NCBI GenBank assembly: GCA_964396965.1
Contig: CAYNGD010000003.1
Location: 1-64,000, forward strand
From: JABMRW01 sp964396965
Lineage (GTDB): Bacteria > Chloroflexota > Dehalococcoidia > Dehalococcoidales > BS750m-G39
DNA length: 64,000 nt
Reading direction: 5' to 3'
Part shown: one piece after another, positions 48,832-58,402 of the stretch
Layout: every line of letters begins with the position of its first letter
How positions within the stretch are numbered: position 1 is the first letter of the stretch
The notes under the pieces: model-generated
The model's input: only the letters and a program-made list of their open reading frames with translations
Told to the model about the DNA's origin: nothing
Databases searched by the model: none
Translations under genes and position numbers: made by a program

Positions 48832-49503
48832 TCACTGTCGGCAGGTTCCGGGGGCAATTCCGGCGGTAATTCCCCATCTACGGCTATGTTCCCTCTTCAG
48901 CTGCCGGAGGTTGTTCCGGACCGGGATTGAGGCGATATTATCCAGGGTCATCAGCACCCCGTCCTCACGGTTGTCGGTGTAATAGCCACGGCGCAGCCCC
49001 ACCTGAGCGAAGCCGTATTTGGTATAGAGGCTCTGGGCGGTGGTGTTGGAGGCACGCACCTCCAGCGTCACCAGGTGGGCGCCCAGCTCCAGGGACAGCT
49101 CTATCAGTGAGATGAGCAGCATCTCGCCTATCCCCTGGCGGCGATAGCTCTCCCGCACGGCGATGTTGGTTATGTGGGCTTCCCCGGCCATCAGCCACAG
49201 ACCGGCAAAGCCTAGGAGGTACTCCCTGGCCGGAGGGGGTTCGCTATCGGAGTGGTTAGAACGGAGCCTCAGCTTGGTCAGAAGCCCGGAGAGGCCTTTC
49301 CGAGGGGTGGGGCTCGGCGCCGGCGGTTGGTATTTCTTTTTCTCGTCGCCGACCACGATGTAGTGGGCCAGGCTGTTTTTGAGTTCACGCTGGTAGTTGG
49401 GCGGCGGCCACATGGTGGGGAAGGCTTCGTGGTCAATCTCATTGACCTGGGGAAGGTCTTCCTGGTACATCAAGCGTATATTGAGCGACGAGTTTTTAGC
49501 CAT
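48832..49503 (-). CDS. RimI-like N-alpha-acetyltransferase with insertion
   Basis: A 223-residue GNAT related to RimI. The start IRLMYQEDLPQVNEIDHEAFPTMWPPPNYQRELKN and the block AHITNIAVRESYRRQGIGEMLLISLIE ... LVTLEVRASNTTAQSLYTKYGFAQVGLRRGYY are the RimI signature. A Pro/Ser/Lys-rich insert (about residues 55-92, with QPPAPSPTPRKGL) and a 30-residue C-terminal tail are additions. It probably acetylates protein N-termini. It is not in the usual tsaB-tsaD setting. Confidence 0.88.
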   Translation of the reverse strand: MAKNSSLNIRLMYQEDLPQVNEIDHEAFPTMWPPPNYQRELKNSLAHYIVVGDEKKKYQPPAPSPTPRKGLSGLLTKLRLRSNHSDSEPPPAREYLLGFAGLWLMAGEAHITNIAVRESYRRQGIGEMLLISLIELSLELGAHLVTLEVRASNTTAQSLYTKYGFAQVGLRRGYYTDNREDGVLMTLDNIASIPVRNNLRQLKREHSRRWGITAGIAPGTCRQ

Positions 49504-49571
49504 TAGAGTCTGATTACGGGGTTATTTTAGCACAACTCGTCTCTAACTTCCTACTACCCCGCTCCTGCCAT

Positions 49572-52052
49572 CTAGGCGTTACTCCTGATATGCCTCCCGT
49601 AATAGCCACAGTGTTCCCGGTCAAATATCCGTTGCGCCAGAAGCTTCACCAGGTCCTGTATCAGGAACATGCTCAGACAGTAGCCCCAGACAATCCCGGC
49701 ATAGGTCCAGCCCATCGGGCTCATCAGGAAGCCGTAGACGGCGATGAAGGTGGCGACTATCTGGGTGCCAATCACCGCCTCCAGCAGAATCATGGCCGGT
49801 TTGATTGTCCAGAAATTTCTCCGGGTACGGGCGGCAAACAAGGTTAGATGGCCGCCTATGGACAGGTTCAGGTACACCATCGTCCGGACCACATCCGGGC
49901 TGAGATGAAAAATGCTGTTCCCTAGGTAGAAGATGCCGAAGGACCGGATCATGGCAAAGGCCCCCAGGACGGTGGCTATGCCGAGCACCATCCGCATGTT
50001 CCAGACTTCGGGCTTATCGGAATAGCGGACGTTATCGTAGGCGATGGACAGAATGGCGCCGTCGTTTAAGATTGCCAGCAGGACTATCATTATCGCCGTC
50101 ACCGGATATACCCTGAAGAGAATTATGGCTATGGTCAGGAATCCCAGCAGGGCCACCGTCTCGGCGATACGATAGATAGCGTAGTTGAGCATGCGCTGGA
50201 ATATCTTGCGGGCCTCCTTGATGGCGTCGATAATCACGGAAAGGCCCGGGGTCAGCAGCACGATGCTGGCGGCGGCCCGGGCGGCATCAGTGGCTCCGGC
50301 CACGGCGATGCCGGCATCGGCCTTCTTTAGGGCCGGGGCATCATTCACTCCGTCGCCGGTCATGCCCACGATGTGCCCCCGCTGCTGGAGGGCATCGACG
50401 ATGTGGTACTTGTGCTCGGGAAAGACCTGGGCAAAGCCGTCGGCCTGCTCGATGGCGTCGGCCAGCTGGCCGGCCTGGTGGGCTTTGGTTTCTTCAAACA
50501 GGCTGGCGTCCAGGATGTTCGTCCCCAGCCCCAGCTGGCGCCCGATTTCCTTGGCGATAGCCACCTGGTCCCCGGTGACCATCTTGACCTCCAGCCCCAT
50601 CTTTCTGGTGGTATCGACGGTCTCCTTGGAATCCTCGCGCAGCGGGTCGAAGAGCGGGATTATACCGATAAACTGCCATTTATTCTGGCCATCGGTACGG
50701 GCCACCCCCAGGGAGCGGAAGCCCCGGGAAGCGAACTCTTTGACCGCCTTATCAACCTCTTCTTTAATCTTAGCCGCATCGGGGTCCAGCGCCAGGATGA
50801 CCTGGGGTGCACCCTTGGTAACCCTGGAGGTCTTCCCGTCTGCCCCCTTCACCTCGGCCTCGGTGCGCTTGTGGACGGGGTCAAAGGGCTGGAAGTGGGC
50901 TATCTGGTAGGACTTGAGCACTTTAGTGTCTTTAATTCCGCTCAGCACGGCCAGGTCAATCGGGTCCTGGTCCTCCTCGCGGGAGGCCAGCGCCCCGGCC
51001 AGAATTACCTCTTCCCCTTTAACATTATTTACAGTGAAAGGCTCTCCCGGGGTCAGTTTGCTCTGGGTGAGGGTGCCCGTCTTATCGGAGCAGAGGACAT
51101 CGATACCAGCTACCTCCTCAACCGCCGTCAGCTTGGTGACAATCGCCTGCTTGGCCGCCAGTATCTTGGCGCCCAGGGCCATGGTCACCGATAGAACAGC
51201 GGGCATCGCCACTGGGACGGCGGCTATGGTCAGCACCAGCACGAACTGAAGCACCTGGAGCAGCTGGTCGTGGCGGGAGAGGGCTATGCCTATTATCAGG
51301 ACGGCCAGTGCCGCAGCGATAATGAGCAGGTAATCGGCAATCTTGACGACCGCCTGCTGGAGATGGCTTCTCGTCTCGGCCGATTTGACCAGTTCGGCGG
51401 TCTTGCCGTAGTAGGTGTCTTTAGCCGTGGCGTAGACTACGGCATCGATTTCGCCCTGCTTCAGGATAGAGCCGGAGAAGACGGCGTCACCGGACTTGTG
51501 CTCCACCGGCAGGGACTCTCCGGTCAGGGCGGACTGGTCGACCTGCACCGGGTCTCCCTCCAGCAGCTTGGTGTCGGCGGGTATGATGTCGCCGATGCGC
51601 AGCCGCACCAGGTCGCCGGGGACCAGCTCGCGGGCGGGGATGCTCTTCCACTCCCCGTCTCGCTTGACCCTGGCCTTGAGGGCCAGCTGTTTCTTGAGGG
51701 CGGCGATGGCACTGTCGGCCTGATATTCCTCTCGGAAGCCTACCACGGCGTTCATGACCAGCAGCGCTAGAATAACGCCGACGTCGGGCCAGTGGCGCAG
51801 CACCCCCGACAGTATAGCTGCCAACATAATCATGATGGGGATGGGACCCCAGAAATAGGAGAGGAACTTCAGGATAGGACTGACCCTTTCCTCTTTGATC
51901 TCGTTGTAGCCGTATTTTTCCAGCCGTTCCTGCGCCTCGGCCGTCTTCAGGCCGTCAGCCGAGGTGCCGAGGCGCTTCATCACCTCGGCGGTGGGCAGCT
52001 CTTTCAGAGATTCGGCTGTATTGGATGTCTCGGCTTGCGGTCGTTTACTCGT
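49572..52052 (-). CDS. P3A-type plasma-membrane H+-ATPase, atypical start codon
   Basis: A P-type ATPase of about 826 residues that would pump protons outward. From the internal GTG (51983) numbering: TGES 154-157, PVAMP 257-261, phosphorylation site D300 in CSDKTGTLT, hinge MTGDGVNDAPALKKADAGIA. The frame clearly continues upstream of 51983 with ESLKELPTAEVMKRL, the normal family N-terminus, but has no ATG, GTG or TTG there. An ACG at 52052 sits 7 nt after a strong GGAGAAAGGAG, so I take that as the probable start. ATP hydrolysis would drive proton export; a role in pH homeostasis is inferred. Confidence 0.85.
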   Translation of the reverse strand, partial: TSKRPQAETSNTAESLKELPTAEVMKRLGTSADGLKTAEAQERLEKYGYNEIKEERVSPILKFLSYFWGPIPIMIMLAAILSGVLRHWPDVGVILALLVMNAVVGFREEYQADSAIAALKKQLALKARVKRDGEWKSIPARELVPGDLVRLRIGDIIPADTKLLEGDPVQVDQSALTGESLPVEHKSGDAVFSGSILKQGEIDAVVYATAKDTYYGKTAELVKSAETRSHLQQAVVKIADYLLIIAAALAVLIIGIALSRHDQLLQVLQFVLVLTIAAVPVAMPAVLSVTMALGAKILAAKQAIVTKLTAVEEVAGIDVLCSDKTGTLTQSKLTPGEPFTVNNVKGEEVILAGALASREEDQDPIDLAVLSGIKDTKVLKSYQIAHFQPFDPVHKRTEAEVKGADGKTSRVTKGAPQVILALDPDAAKIKEEVDKAVKEFASRGFRSLGVARTDGQNKWQFIGIIPLFDPLREDSKETVDTTRKMGLEVKMVTGDQVAIAKEIGRQLGLGTNILDASLFEETKAHQAGQLADAIEQADGFAQVFPEHKYHIVDALQQRGHIVGMTGDGVNDAPALKKADAGIAVAGATDAARAAASIVLLTPGLSVIIDAIKEARKIFQRMLNYAIYRIAETVALLGFLTIAIILFRVYPVTAIMIVLLAILNDGAILSIAYDNVRYSDKPEVWNMRMVLGIATVLGAFAMIRSFGIFYLGNSIFHLSPDVVRTMVYLNLSIGGHLTLFAARTRRNFWTIKPAMILLEAVIGTQIVATFIAVYGFLMSPMGWTYAGIVWGYCLSMFLIQDLVKLLAQRIFDREHCGYYGRHIRSNA

Positions 52053-52274
52053 CGCAGGGCTCCTTTCTCCTCCTGGGTTAGCTAGTTACATAATAGCATA
52101 ATAGGGTCACCGGCAGTACTTGGCTATCCGTAAATTTACTTAATAAATTTATAAATCGCCCGTAATTCCGCTAGCCAAAGTCAGTATTATGGGCAACACC
52201 CCGGCGCCGGATGTGATAAAATGCAATTAGGGTGAACTGGCGATAGAACGCCCCCCTGTCTCGAGGTAAGCACT

Positions 52275-54788
52275 ATGTCATCTTTCTCTTATCAGGCCCT
52301 GCCCGAAGGTCTGGGCAAGCTGTCTGAGCTGGCGCTCGACCTTCGCTGGACCTGGAGCCACGAAGGTGACCGGCTCTGGAGCGCCATCGACCCCGAGGTC
52401 TGGGACAGGACTCAGAACCCCTGGCTGATGTTGCAGATTGTCTCACGCGTTGAGCTGCAGAGATTTCTCCGGGACCGGGTGTTTATGGGGGAACTGCGCT
52501 ACCTGCAGCAGTCGCGGAAGGAATACCTGGAGAATCCCGGCTGGTTCCGGCAGCACTACCCCGATAAAACGCTGAACACGGTTGCCTACTTCAGTATGGA
52601 GTTCGGCCTGGCCGAGGCCCTCCCGCTCTATGCCGGCGGGCTGGGGATACTGGCCGGTGGCTATCTCAAGACCGCCAGCGACCTGCAGGTGCCGATGGTC
52701 GGCATCGGCCTGCTCTACCAGGAGGGCTATTTCCGGCAGATGGTTGATAATAACGGCTGGCAGATAGAGGCCTACCCCTATAACGACCCGACCAGCCTGC
52801 CGATTAGGCCGGTTACCGATGCCGGCGGCGGCTGGCTGCGGCTATCCCTGGAGCTGCCGGGGCGCACCCTCTGGCTGAGGGTATGGCAGGCGCAGGTGGG
52901 TGGGGTGATGCTCTACCTGCTGGACAGCAACGACCCGCTTAACAGCGCCACTGACCGGGGTATCACCAACAAGCTGTATGATGACCGGCCGGAGATACGT
53001 TTGATACAGGAGATGATACTGGGCATGGGGGGGTGGCGGGTGGTGAACGCCCTGGGCCTGCCGGTGGAACTATGTCATCTGAATGAAGGGCACGCCGCCT
53101 TTCTGGTGCTGGAGCGGGCCCGTTCTTATATGGAGCAGACCAAGGAGTCTTGGGCGGTAGCACTGTGCGCCACGCGCGCCGGCAATATCTTTACCACCCA
53201 TACGCCGGTGGCGGCTGGCTTCGATAGCTTTCCCCCGCAGCTGATTGCCCACTATTTCCGGGACTACTCGCGGGCGATGGGCGCTTCTCCTGAGCAGATT
53301 TTAGCCCTGGGCCGAAAGGACCCGGCTAACCCCGATGAACCATTTAACATGGCCTATCTGGCTACGCGCGGCAGTGGCTGTGTCAACGGTGTCAGCCAGC
53401 TGCATGCCAGGGTGAGCCGGCGTATCTTCCAGCCCCTGTATAACCGATGGCCTGAACCGGAGGTTCCGGTAGGCCATATCACCAACGGCGTGCACGTACC
53501 CTCCTGGGACTCGCAGTTTACCGATGAGCTGTGGACCAGGGCCGGCGGCAAAGAGCGCTGGCTTCACGAGATGGAGGACCTGGCCGAACAGATTCAACAG
53601 CTCTCGGATGCGGAGCTGTGGACATTCCGCACCGGCCAGTGCCGGAACCTGATAGACTTCGTGCGCCGGCGGCTGGCTTATCAGCTCAACCAGCACGGGG
53701 CAGACAGTGAGAAAATAAAGGAAGCACGCCGGGTGCTGGATACCGATGCCCTGATTTTGGGCTTTGCCCGGCGCTTCACTTTGTACAAACGGCCCAACCT
53801 GCTGTTAACCGACCCGGCCCGGCTTGAAGCTATCATCAATAATCCGAGCTACCCCCTTCAGCTGGTGGTGGCGGGCAAGGCCCACCCCGACGATGTCGAG
53901 GGGAAGCGCCTGGTGCAGCAGTTCGTGACCTTCGCCGGCAGGCCCGGCGTCCGCCACCGGGTCGCTTTTATCGAGGACTATGACATGGCCATCGCCCAGG
54001 AACTGGTGCAGGGGGTGGACCTCTGGCTGAACACGCCGCGGCGGCCCTGGGAGGCCTGCGGCACCAGCGGCATGAAGGTGCTGGTCAATGGCGGGCTCAA
54101 TTTCTCGGAACTGGACGGCTGGTGGGCGGAGGCCTACAGCCCGGAGGTGGGGTGGGCCCTCGGCGACGGTAAGGAATATCCTGAACCAGGGTGGGATATA
54201 ACCGAGGCTAATCAACTCTACGACATCTTGGAGCAGGAAATTATCCCCGAGTTCTACAACCGGGATAAGGACGGTGTTCCGGCGGGGTGGGTGGTGCGGA
54301 TGCGGGCCAGCATGGCCAGGCTGGCCCCTAGTTTCAGCAGCAACCGGATGCTGCGCCAGTACGTGGAAGAGGTCTACCTGCCGATGACGAATCGGTTCCG
54401 GCAGCGCCAGCGCGACGGCGCACGCCTGGCCAGGGAGCTCAGCCGGTGGCAAAACCAGCTTGAGCAGAACTGGCCCGCTGTCCACTTCGGCGAGTTGGAG
54501 GTACACCTGGAGGACAAGCGGTGGGAGTTCGGGGTAAAGGTCTATCTGGGCAAGGTTTCCCCGTCTTCGGTCAGCGTGGAACTCTATGCCAATCCCCGGG
54601 ACGGAGAGGAGGCGGTGCGCATACCTATGGCGCGCGGCCAGAAAATCGGCGAGGCACAAAACGGCTATATCTATGTGGGAGAAGCCGAGGCCAGCCGCCC
54701 CGCCGCCGATTTCACTCCCCGCATCATACCGGCCCACCCTTCCCTGCTCGTTCCGCTGGAAGACTCACACATCCTGTGGCAGAAGTGA
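52275..54788 (+). CDS. glgP: Alpha-glucan (glycogen) phosphorylase, short GT35 type
   Basis: An 837-residue phosphorylase that releases glucose-1-phosphate from glycogen or maltodextrin. The N-terminal DUF3417 segment has LALDLRWTWSHEGDRLW; YFSMEFGLAEALPLYAGGLGILAGGYLKTASDLQVPMVGIGLLY is the substrate region and EACGTSGMK (K601, the pyridoxal-phosphate lysine) the active site. The domain order is that of the thermophile/archaeal alpha-glucan phosphorylases, not of the E. coli MalP type. It stands alone; no other glycogen genes are near. Confidence 0.94.
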   Translation: MSSFSYQALPEGLGKLSELALDLRWTWSHEGDRLWSAIDPEVWDRTQNPWLMLQIVSRVELQRFLRDRVFMGELRYLQQSRKEYLENPGWFRQHYPDKTLNTVAYFSMEFGLAEALPLYAGGLGILAGGYLKTASDLQVPMVGIGLLYQEGYFRQMVDNNGWQIEAYPYNDPTSLPIRPVTDAGGGWLRLSLELPGRTLWLRVWQAQVGGVMLYLLDSNDPLNSATDRGITNKLYDDRPEIRLIQEMILGMGGWRVVNALGLPVELCHLNEGHAAFLVLERARSYMEQTKESWAVALCATRAGNIFTTHTPVAAGFDSFPPQLIAHYFRDYSRAMGASPEQILALGRKDPANPDEPFNMAYLATRGSGCVNGVSQLHARVSRRIFQPLYNRWPEPEVPVGHITNGVHVPSWDSQFTDELWTRAGGKERWLHEMEDLAEQIQQLSDAELWTFRTGQCRNLIDFVRRRLAYQLNQHGADSEKIKEARRVLDTDALILGFARRFTLYKRPNLLLTDPARLEAIINNPSYPLQLVVAGKAHPDDVEGKRLVQQFVTFAGRPGVRHRVAFIEDYDMAIAQELVQGVDLWLNTPRRPWEACGTSGMKVLVNGGLNFSELDGWWAEAYSPEVGWALGDGKEYPEPGWDITEANQLYDILEQEIIPEFYNRDKDGVPAGWVVRMRASMARLAPSFSSNRMLRQYVEEVYLPMTNRFRQRQRDGARLARELSRWQNQLEQNWPAVHFGELEVHLEDKRWEFGVKVYLGKVSPSSVSVELYANPRDGEEAVRIPMARGQKIGEAQNGYIYVGEAEASRPAADFTPRIIPAHPSLLVPLEDSHILWQK

Positions 54789-54900
54789 TCGTTTGTCTTC
54801 AAACGGACATCCTACTGAGTTATGAAACTATCTTTTTAACGTCTGCTTCGTTATACTATATGCACCAGGATAACATGTCCGTAAATTCGGGGGTTGTCAG

Positions 54901-55443
54901 GTGCAAGACGAGGAGAGCCTGGTACGCCGGGCGCAGCAGAATGACCAGGAAGCTTTCGCTCAGCTGTACGAGGAGTATTTCGACAGGATTTATCGCTATA
55001 TAACCCTCAAGATAGGGGATGCGGTGGAGGCAGAAGACTTGACTCAGCAGGTCTTTCTAAATTCGCTGCGGTCCATCTCTTCCTTCAGGTGGAAGGGGAG
55101 GCCCTTCTCCGCCTGGCTCTACCGTATTGCCCACAACCAGGTGGTTGACCATTTGAGGAAGAAAAGGAGGAGCGACCTACCGCTGGAGGAGACGCTGACC
55201 GACGGTGGCGAAGACCCCCAGCTGCACGCCGAGCGCCGGCTGGATATCGAGCGGGTGCTGGCGGCGGCCCAGAGGCTGACCGAGGCCCAGCGCGAGGTGA
55301 TCTCCCTCCGTTTTACCAGTCAGCTTTCCGTCGCCCAGGTGGCCGAGATTATGGGAAAAAGCCAGGGGGCGGTAAAGGCGCTGCAGCACAGCGGCATCGT
55401 CGCCCTGCGCCGGGCGCTGATGGTGACCGAGAATGAAGAATAA
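54901..55443 (+). CDS. ECF-type RNA polymerase sigma factor
   Basis: A 180-residue sigma-70 family factor. Region 2: QLYEEYFDRIYRYITLKIGDAVEAEDLTQQVFL and the -10-binding RWKGRPFSAWLYRIAHNQVVDHLRKKRR; region 4: LTEAQREVISLRFTSQLSVAQVAEIMGKSQGAVKALQHSGIVALRR. GTG start at 54901. Its end overlaps the next gene by 11 bp, and that gene encodes a membrane protein with a cytoplasmic N-terminus, the common layout of a sigma/antisigma pair. Confidence 0.93.
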   Translation: MQDEESLVRRAQQNDQEAFAQLYEEYFDRIYRYITLKIGDAVEAEDLTQQVFLNSLRSISSFRWKGRPFSAWLYRIAHNQVVDHLRKKRRSDLPLEETLTDGGEDPQLHAERRLDIERVLAAAQRLTEAQREVISLRFTSQLSVAQVAEIMGKSQGAVKALQHSGIVALRRALMVTENEE

Positions 55444-56305
55444 AGAGTTTGATAATATCTTAAACGATTGTCTGGAGCGGCTGCTGATAAAAGGCGAGAG
55501 CCTGGAGCAGTGCCTGGAACATTATCCTGAGCAGGCCGCCGAGCTAAAGCCCCTGCTGGAGACAGCTCTGGCGGCCAGGGAGGCGGCGGACATAAAGCCC
55601 CGCCCCGATTTCAGGGCCAGGGCCAGCTACCAGTTCCGCTCGGCGCTTAAAGAGAGGACGGCTGGCCGGGAACGCCCCTCCTGGGGCTGGTTCCCGCGCT
55701 GGGCGATGGTGGTGGCGGTGGTTCTGGTGCTGGTGTTGGCCTGTGGAAGCACGGTGTTCGCCGCCAGCAGCAGCATGCCCGATAGCCCTCTATATCCGGT
55801 AAAACTGGCCACCGAGCAGGTACAGTTTAGCCTAACTTTTTCGCAGATGGGCAAGGCCAGGCTCTGTGCCGAGCTGGCTGACAAACGGGTGGCCGAGATA
55901 GCCTACATGGCGGATAAGGGCGACACCGGGCAGGTGGAGCTGACCACCCAGCGCCTCGATGACAGGCTGGCGTTACTGGTGGTTCTGGTTGGGGGTAGTG
56001 AAGGGGCTAGCGGAGTACTTATGGCACCGTCGCCGGCGGCAACCGCCCCGCCGCCAACAGCAGCACCAAAGCCGCCGGTAGTGGCGCCTCCGGCGGAGAA
56101 GGGGTGGGGAGGCAACGAAAATGCCCAGGATACTAGTCAGGTCCAGCTGAGGGATAGGCTGGCCTATGACGCCGCTCATAACCAGGCGGTGCTGGACGCG
56201 GCGCTGGACAAAGCACCGGAGCAGGCCAAGCCAGCCCTGCGCCGGGCGATTATGGTATCAGAAGACGGCTATGCTGAAGCCCTTGTGGCCCTGGAGCAGT
56301 CGTAG
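55433..56305 (+). CDS. DUF5667-type membrane protein, putative antisigma factor
   Basis: A 290-residue protein. The N-terminal 95 residues are cytoplasmic (FDNILNDCLERLLIKGESLEQCLEHYPEQAAELKPLLETAL), then one membrane helix (about 100-122). The outer part with SSMPDSPLYPVKLATEQVQFSLTFSQMGKARLCAELADKRVAEI is the DUF5667 hallmark, and a Pro/Ala-rich stretch and a helical C-terminus follow. It overlaps the ECF sigma gene by 11 bp, so it probably binds and restrains that sigma factor; no zinc antisigma motif (HxxxCxxC) is present. Confidence 0.8.
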   Translation: MKNKEFDNILNDCLERLLIKGESLEQCLEHYPEQAAELKPLLETALAAREAADIKPRPDFRARASYQFRSALKERTAGRERPSWGWFPRWAMVVAVVLVLVLACGSTVFAASSSMPDSPLYPVKLATEQVQFSLTFSQMGKARLCAELADKRVAEIAYMADKGDTGQVELTTQRLDDRLALLVVLVGGSEGASGVLMAPSPAATAPPPTAAPKPPVVAPPAEKGWGGNENAQDTSQVQLRDRLAYDAAHNQAVLDAALDKAPEQAKPALRRAIMVSEDGYAEALVALEQS

Positions 56306-56395
56306 CCTTTTTGAATTTCCCTTAAGTCGCCGCTAACCATCCGGCAGCTTTTTCGTTATATATAGTCGGGATAAGCAATTTTGAGGAGGTAATCT

Positions 56396-57145
56396 ATGAA
56401 AAAGTACTGGTTGGCGGCGATTGGTCTGGTACTTTTGCTGGCGGTGGTCGGTTTCAGCGGTTGCGGCAGCAGCCCGACCACCATCGGCACGGTGGGCGTA
56501 AACAGCCAGCAGACCGGAATCTGGGTCAGCGGTGAGGGCAAGGTCAGCGTCACCCCGGATATCGTCACGCTTTCGCTGGGCATCCAGGCCCAGGCGGCCA
56601 CGGTGGCCGAGGCCCAATCTCAGGCGGCTACGGCCATGAGTGCGGTGATGACGGCACTGACCGATAACGGTGTGGCTGATAAGGATATCCAGACCCAGCA
56701 TTTCAGCATTAACCAGGTGACCAGGTGGGATAATACCAAAAACGAAGAGATTGTCATCGGCTACCAGGTGACTAACATGGTCACCGCCAAGATAAGGAAT
56801 GTGGAGAACGCCGGTCCCATTATTGATGCCGTGGCCACCGCCGGCGGCGACTACACCCGCATCAATAACATCAGCTTCTCGGTGGATGACCCCACCCCCT
56901 ACTATGAGCAGGCGCGCCAGAAGGCGATGGCTGACGCCACGGCCAAGGCCGAGCAGCTGGCCGAGCTGGCCGGGGTTACACTGGGCAAGCCGACCTATAT
57001 CTCCGAAGGCAGCGTAACCCCCCCGGTTATCTATCGGGACACCGGGGTGGCAGCCGTACCGGCACCAACACCCACCACGCCAGTCAGCGTGGGAGAGATA
57101 GAGCTCACCCTTGACGTCCAGGTGGCCTACGCCATCACCGGCTGA
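56396..57145 (+). CDS. SIMPL-domain (DUF541) lipoprotein
   Basis: A 249-residue lipoprotein: lipobox GFSG-C (about residue 22), short linker, then the SIMPL domain (about 38-249) with WVSGEGKVSVTPDIVTLSLGIQAQAATVAEAQ, TQHFSINQVTRW and YEQARQKAMADATAKAEQLAELAGVTLGKP. Family members form ring-like periplasmic or surface oligomers; their function is not settled, though oxidative stress is proposed. RBS GAGGAGGT. A bidirectional terminator follows. Confidence 0.92.
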   Translation: MKKYWLAAIGLVLLLAVVGFSGCGSSPTTIGTVGVNSQQTGIWVSGEGKVSVTPDIVTLSLGIQAQAATVAEAQSQAATAMSAVMTALTDNGVADKDIQTQHFSINQVTRWDNTKNEEIVIGYQVTNMVTAKIRNVENAGPIIDAVATAGGDYTRINNISFSVDDPTPYYEQARQKAMADATAKAEQLAELAGVTLGKPTYISEGSVTPPVIYRDTGVAAVPAPTPTTPVSVGEIELTLDVQVAYAITG

Positions 57146-57167
57146 TTGCTGTCCTGAGCTGGTATCA

Positions 57168-57194
57168 AAGGGGGGTCTTTTAGAGGCCCCCCTT
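57168..57194. terminator. Bidirectional terminator between SIMPL gene and queH
   Basis: Stem AAGGGGGG/CCCCCCTT with an 11-nt loop (57176-57186), followed by ATTTTAT on the plus strand. It lies between converging genes and overlaps the queH stop. Confidence 0.75.
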
Positions 57195-57735
57195 ATTTTA
57201 TGGTGAAGTTGGCGTAGCGCTCCCACTCGCTGTAAACGCAGCCGCAGTACTGCTGGCGGTAGAGCTCCAGGGGCTTGGTGATATGGCGGCTGTCCGAGTA
57301 GCGCTTGCGCAGGTCGGCGTAGAGGAAGTCAACCCCGCTTTCTCTGGCTATTTCTTCGCTGACCTCTCTAATCAGCTCGTGCTTCTGCTGGGGGCTGATG
57401 AGCAGGCTGGTGGTGAAGGCGTCAAAGCCCTTCTCTCCGGCGATTTCGGCCGTCTTGGAAAGCCTCAGCCTAAAGCAATACTGGCAGCGCTCGGCCTCAT
57501 GCCCCACCACCCCCCGGAAGTAGTCAATGATGTCGTAGACGCTGGTCATTATCAGCGGCAGGCCCATCTTTTCGGCCAGGGACTGCATTGCCTCAAGGCG
57601 GTGCAGGTGCTCGGTGTAGGGGTGGATGTTGGGGTTGTACCAGAGGGCGCTGACGTCATATCCCTGCCCCCGCCAGTATTCGAGGGTGTAGGCGGCGCAG
57701 TGGGCACAGCAGCAGTGGACGAGGAGTTTTTTCAT
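57193..57735 (-). CDS. queH: Epoxyqueuosine reductase QueH
   Basis: A 180-residue iron-sulfur protein (formerly DUF208) that reduces epoxyqueuosine to queuosine in tRNA. The start LLVHCCCAHCAAY carries the first cysteines (C8-C10, C13), CQYC and then QQYCGCVYSE complete the cluster ligands; YNPNIHPYTEHLHRLEA is a family mark. It is the last gene of a three-gene run (DUF2178 protein, HTH regulator, queH) with 2 bp to the HTH gene. No other queuosine genes are near. Confidence 0.93.
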   Translation of the reverse strand: MKKLLVHCCCAHCAAYTLEYWRGQGYDVSALWYNPNIHPYTEHLHRLEAMQSLAEKMGLPLIMTSVYDIIDYFRGVVGHEAERCQYCFRLRLSKTAEIAGEKGFDAFTTSLLISPQQKHELIREVSEEIARESGVDFLYADLRKRYSDSRHITKPLELYRQQYCGCVYSEWERYANFTIK

Positions 57736-57737
57736 TT

Positions 57738-57947
57738 CTATTCCTCCTGGTACTCAAAAACCTCTTCTAGGGATACCCCGAAGGCCCGGGCAATCCTGAA
57801 GGCCAGCTCAATGGACGGCACATACTTGCCCTGCTCCAGGGCGATGATGGTCTGGCGCGTGCAGCCGGCGCGCTGGGCCAGCTCCTCCTGGGTCATCTCG
57901 CCGTGGTCGAAGCGCAGCCGGCGTATCTGGTTGTTTATCCTAGCCAT
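57738..57947 (-). CDS. Cro/CI-type HTH regulator (YozG-like)
   Basis: A 69-residue single-domain regulator: NQIRRLRFDHGEMTQEELAQRAGCTRQTIIALEQGKYVPSIELAFRIARAFGVSLEEVFEYQ, a complete five-helix XRE fold. It overlaps the DUF2178 gene by 8 bp and precedes queH by 2 bp. Such regulators commonly pair with DUF2178-type membrane proteins. The palindrome at 58403-58418 in the operon promoter is its likely operator. Confidence 0.92.
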   Translation of the reverse strand: MARINNQIRRLRFDHGEMTQEELAQRAGCTRQTIIALEQGKYVPSIELAFRIARAFGVSLEEVFEYQEE

Positions 57948-58377
57948 ACCTGTTGGCTCTCCAGTAGCCGATAGCTATGCCCAGGCACTGCGCCAGCGTG
58001 CTGACAATCAGGATGGACATGAATATTACGTAGAGATAGACGGCGGGTATGAGGCCGGTGTCCTGGTAGACCTCGTTGAGGGCGATGACCCAGGCCACCA
58101 GCGTGAAGATGACCGCCAGCCACTGGATGCGGGGCGCCCGTTCTACTATTCGGATGTCTCTTTCATCGACAATCTTTGGGTTACGTAACGGGATGTTGAC
58201 GATGACGCCATTGACGATGAGCGCCCCGATAAGTAGGGCGTCTATGATTAACCTGAAGGTCTGGTCGGCATCGAAGGTCCGGATGCCCCCCATCAGGACG
58301 AAGACCAGCACGAAGGCGATAGCGAAAGCCAGCCCCACCCCCAGACCCCACCAGGCCCTTTTCTGCAACGGTGCCAT
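57940..58377 (-). CDS. DUF2178-like four-helix membrane protein
   Basis: A 145-residue membrane protein with four hydrophobic segments in two pairs, and between them NPKIVDERDIRIVERAPR, the charged DERD segment typical of DUF2178 proteins. ATG at 58377 follows AAGGGAGGAAAT; a longer reading from 58407 would begin inside the promoter. It is the first gene of the run with the XRE regulator and queH. Function unknown; perhaps a membrane sensor for the regulator. Confidence 0.8.
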   Translation of the reverse strand: MAPLQKRAWWGLGVGLAFAIAFVLVFVLMGGIRTFDADQTFRLIIDALLIGALIVNGVIVNIPLRNPKIVDERDIRIVERAPRIQWLAVIFTLVAWVIALNEVYQDTGLIPAVYLYVIFMSILIVSTLAQCLGIAIGYWRANRYG

Positions 58378-58402
58378 ATTTCCTCCCTTCTCAGGTAATC
58401 TA

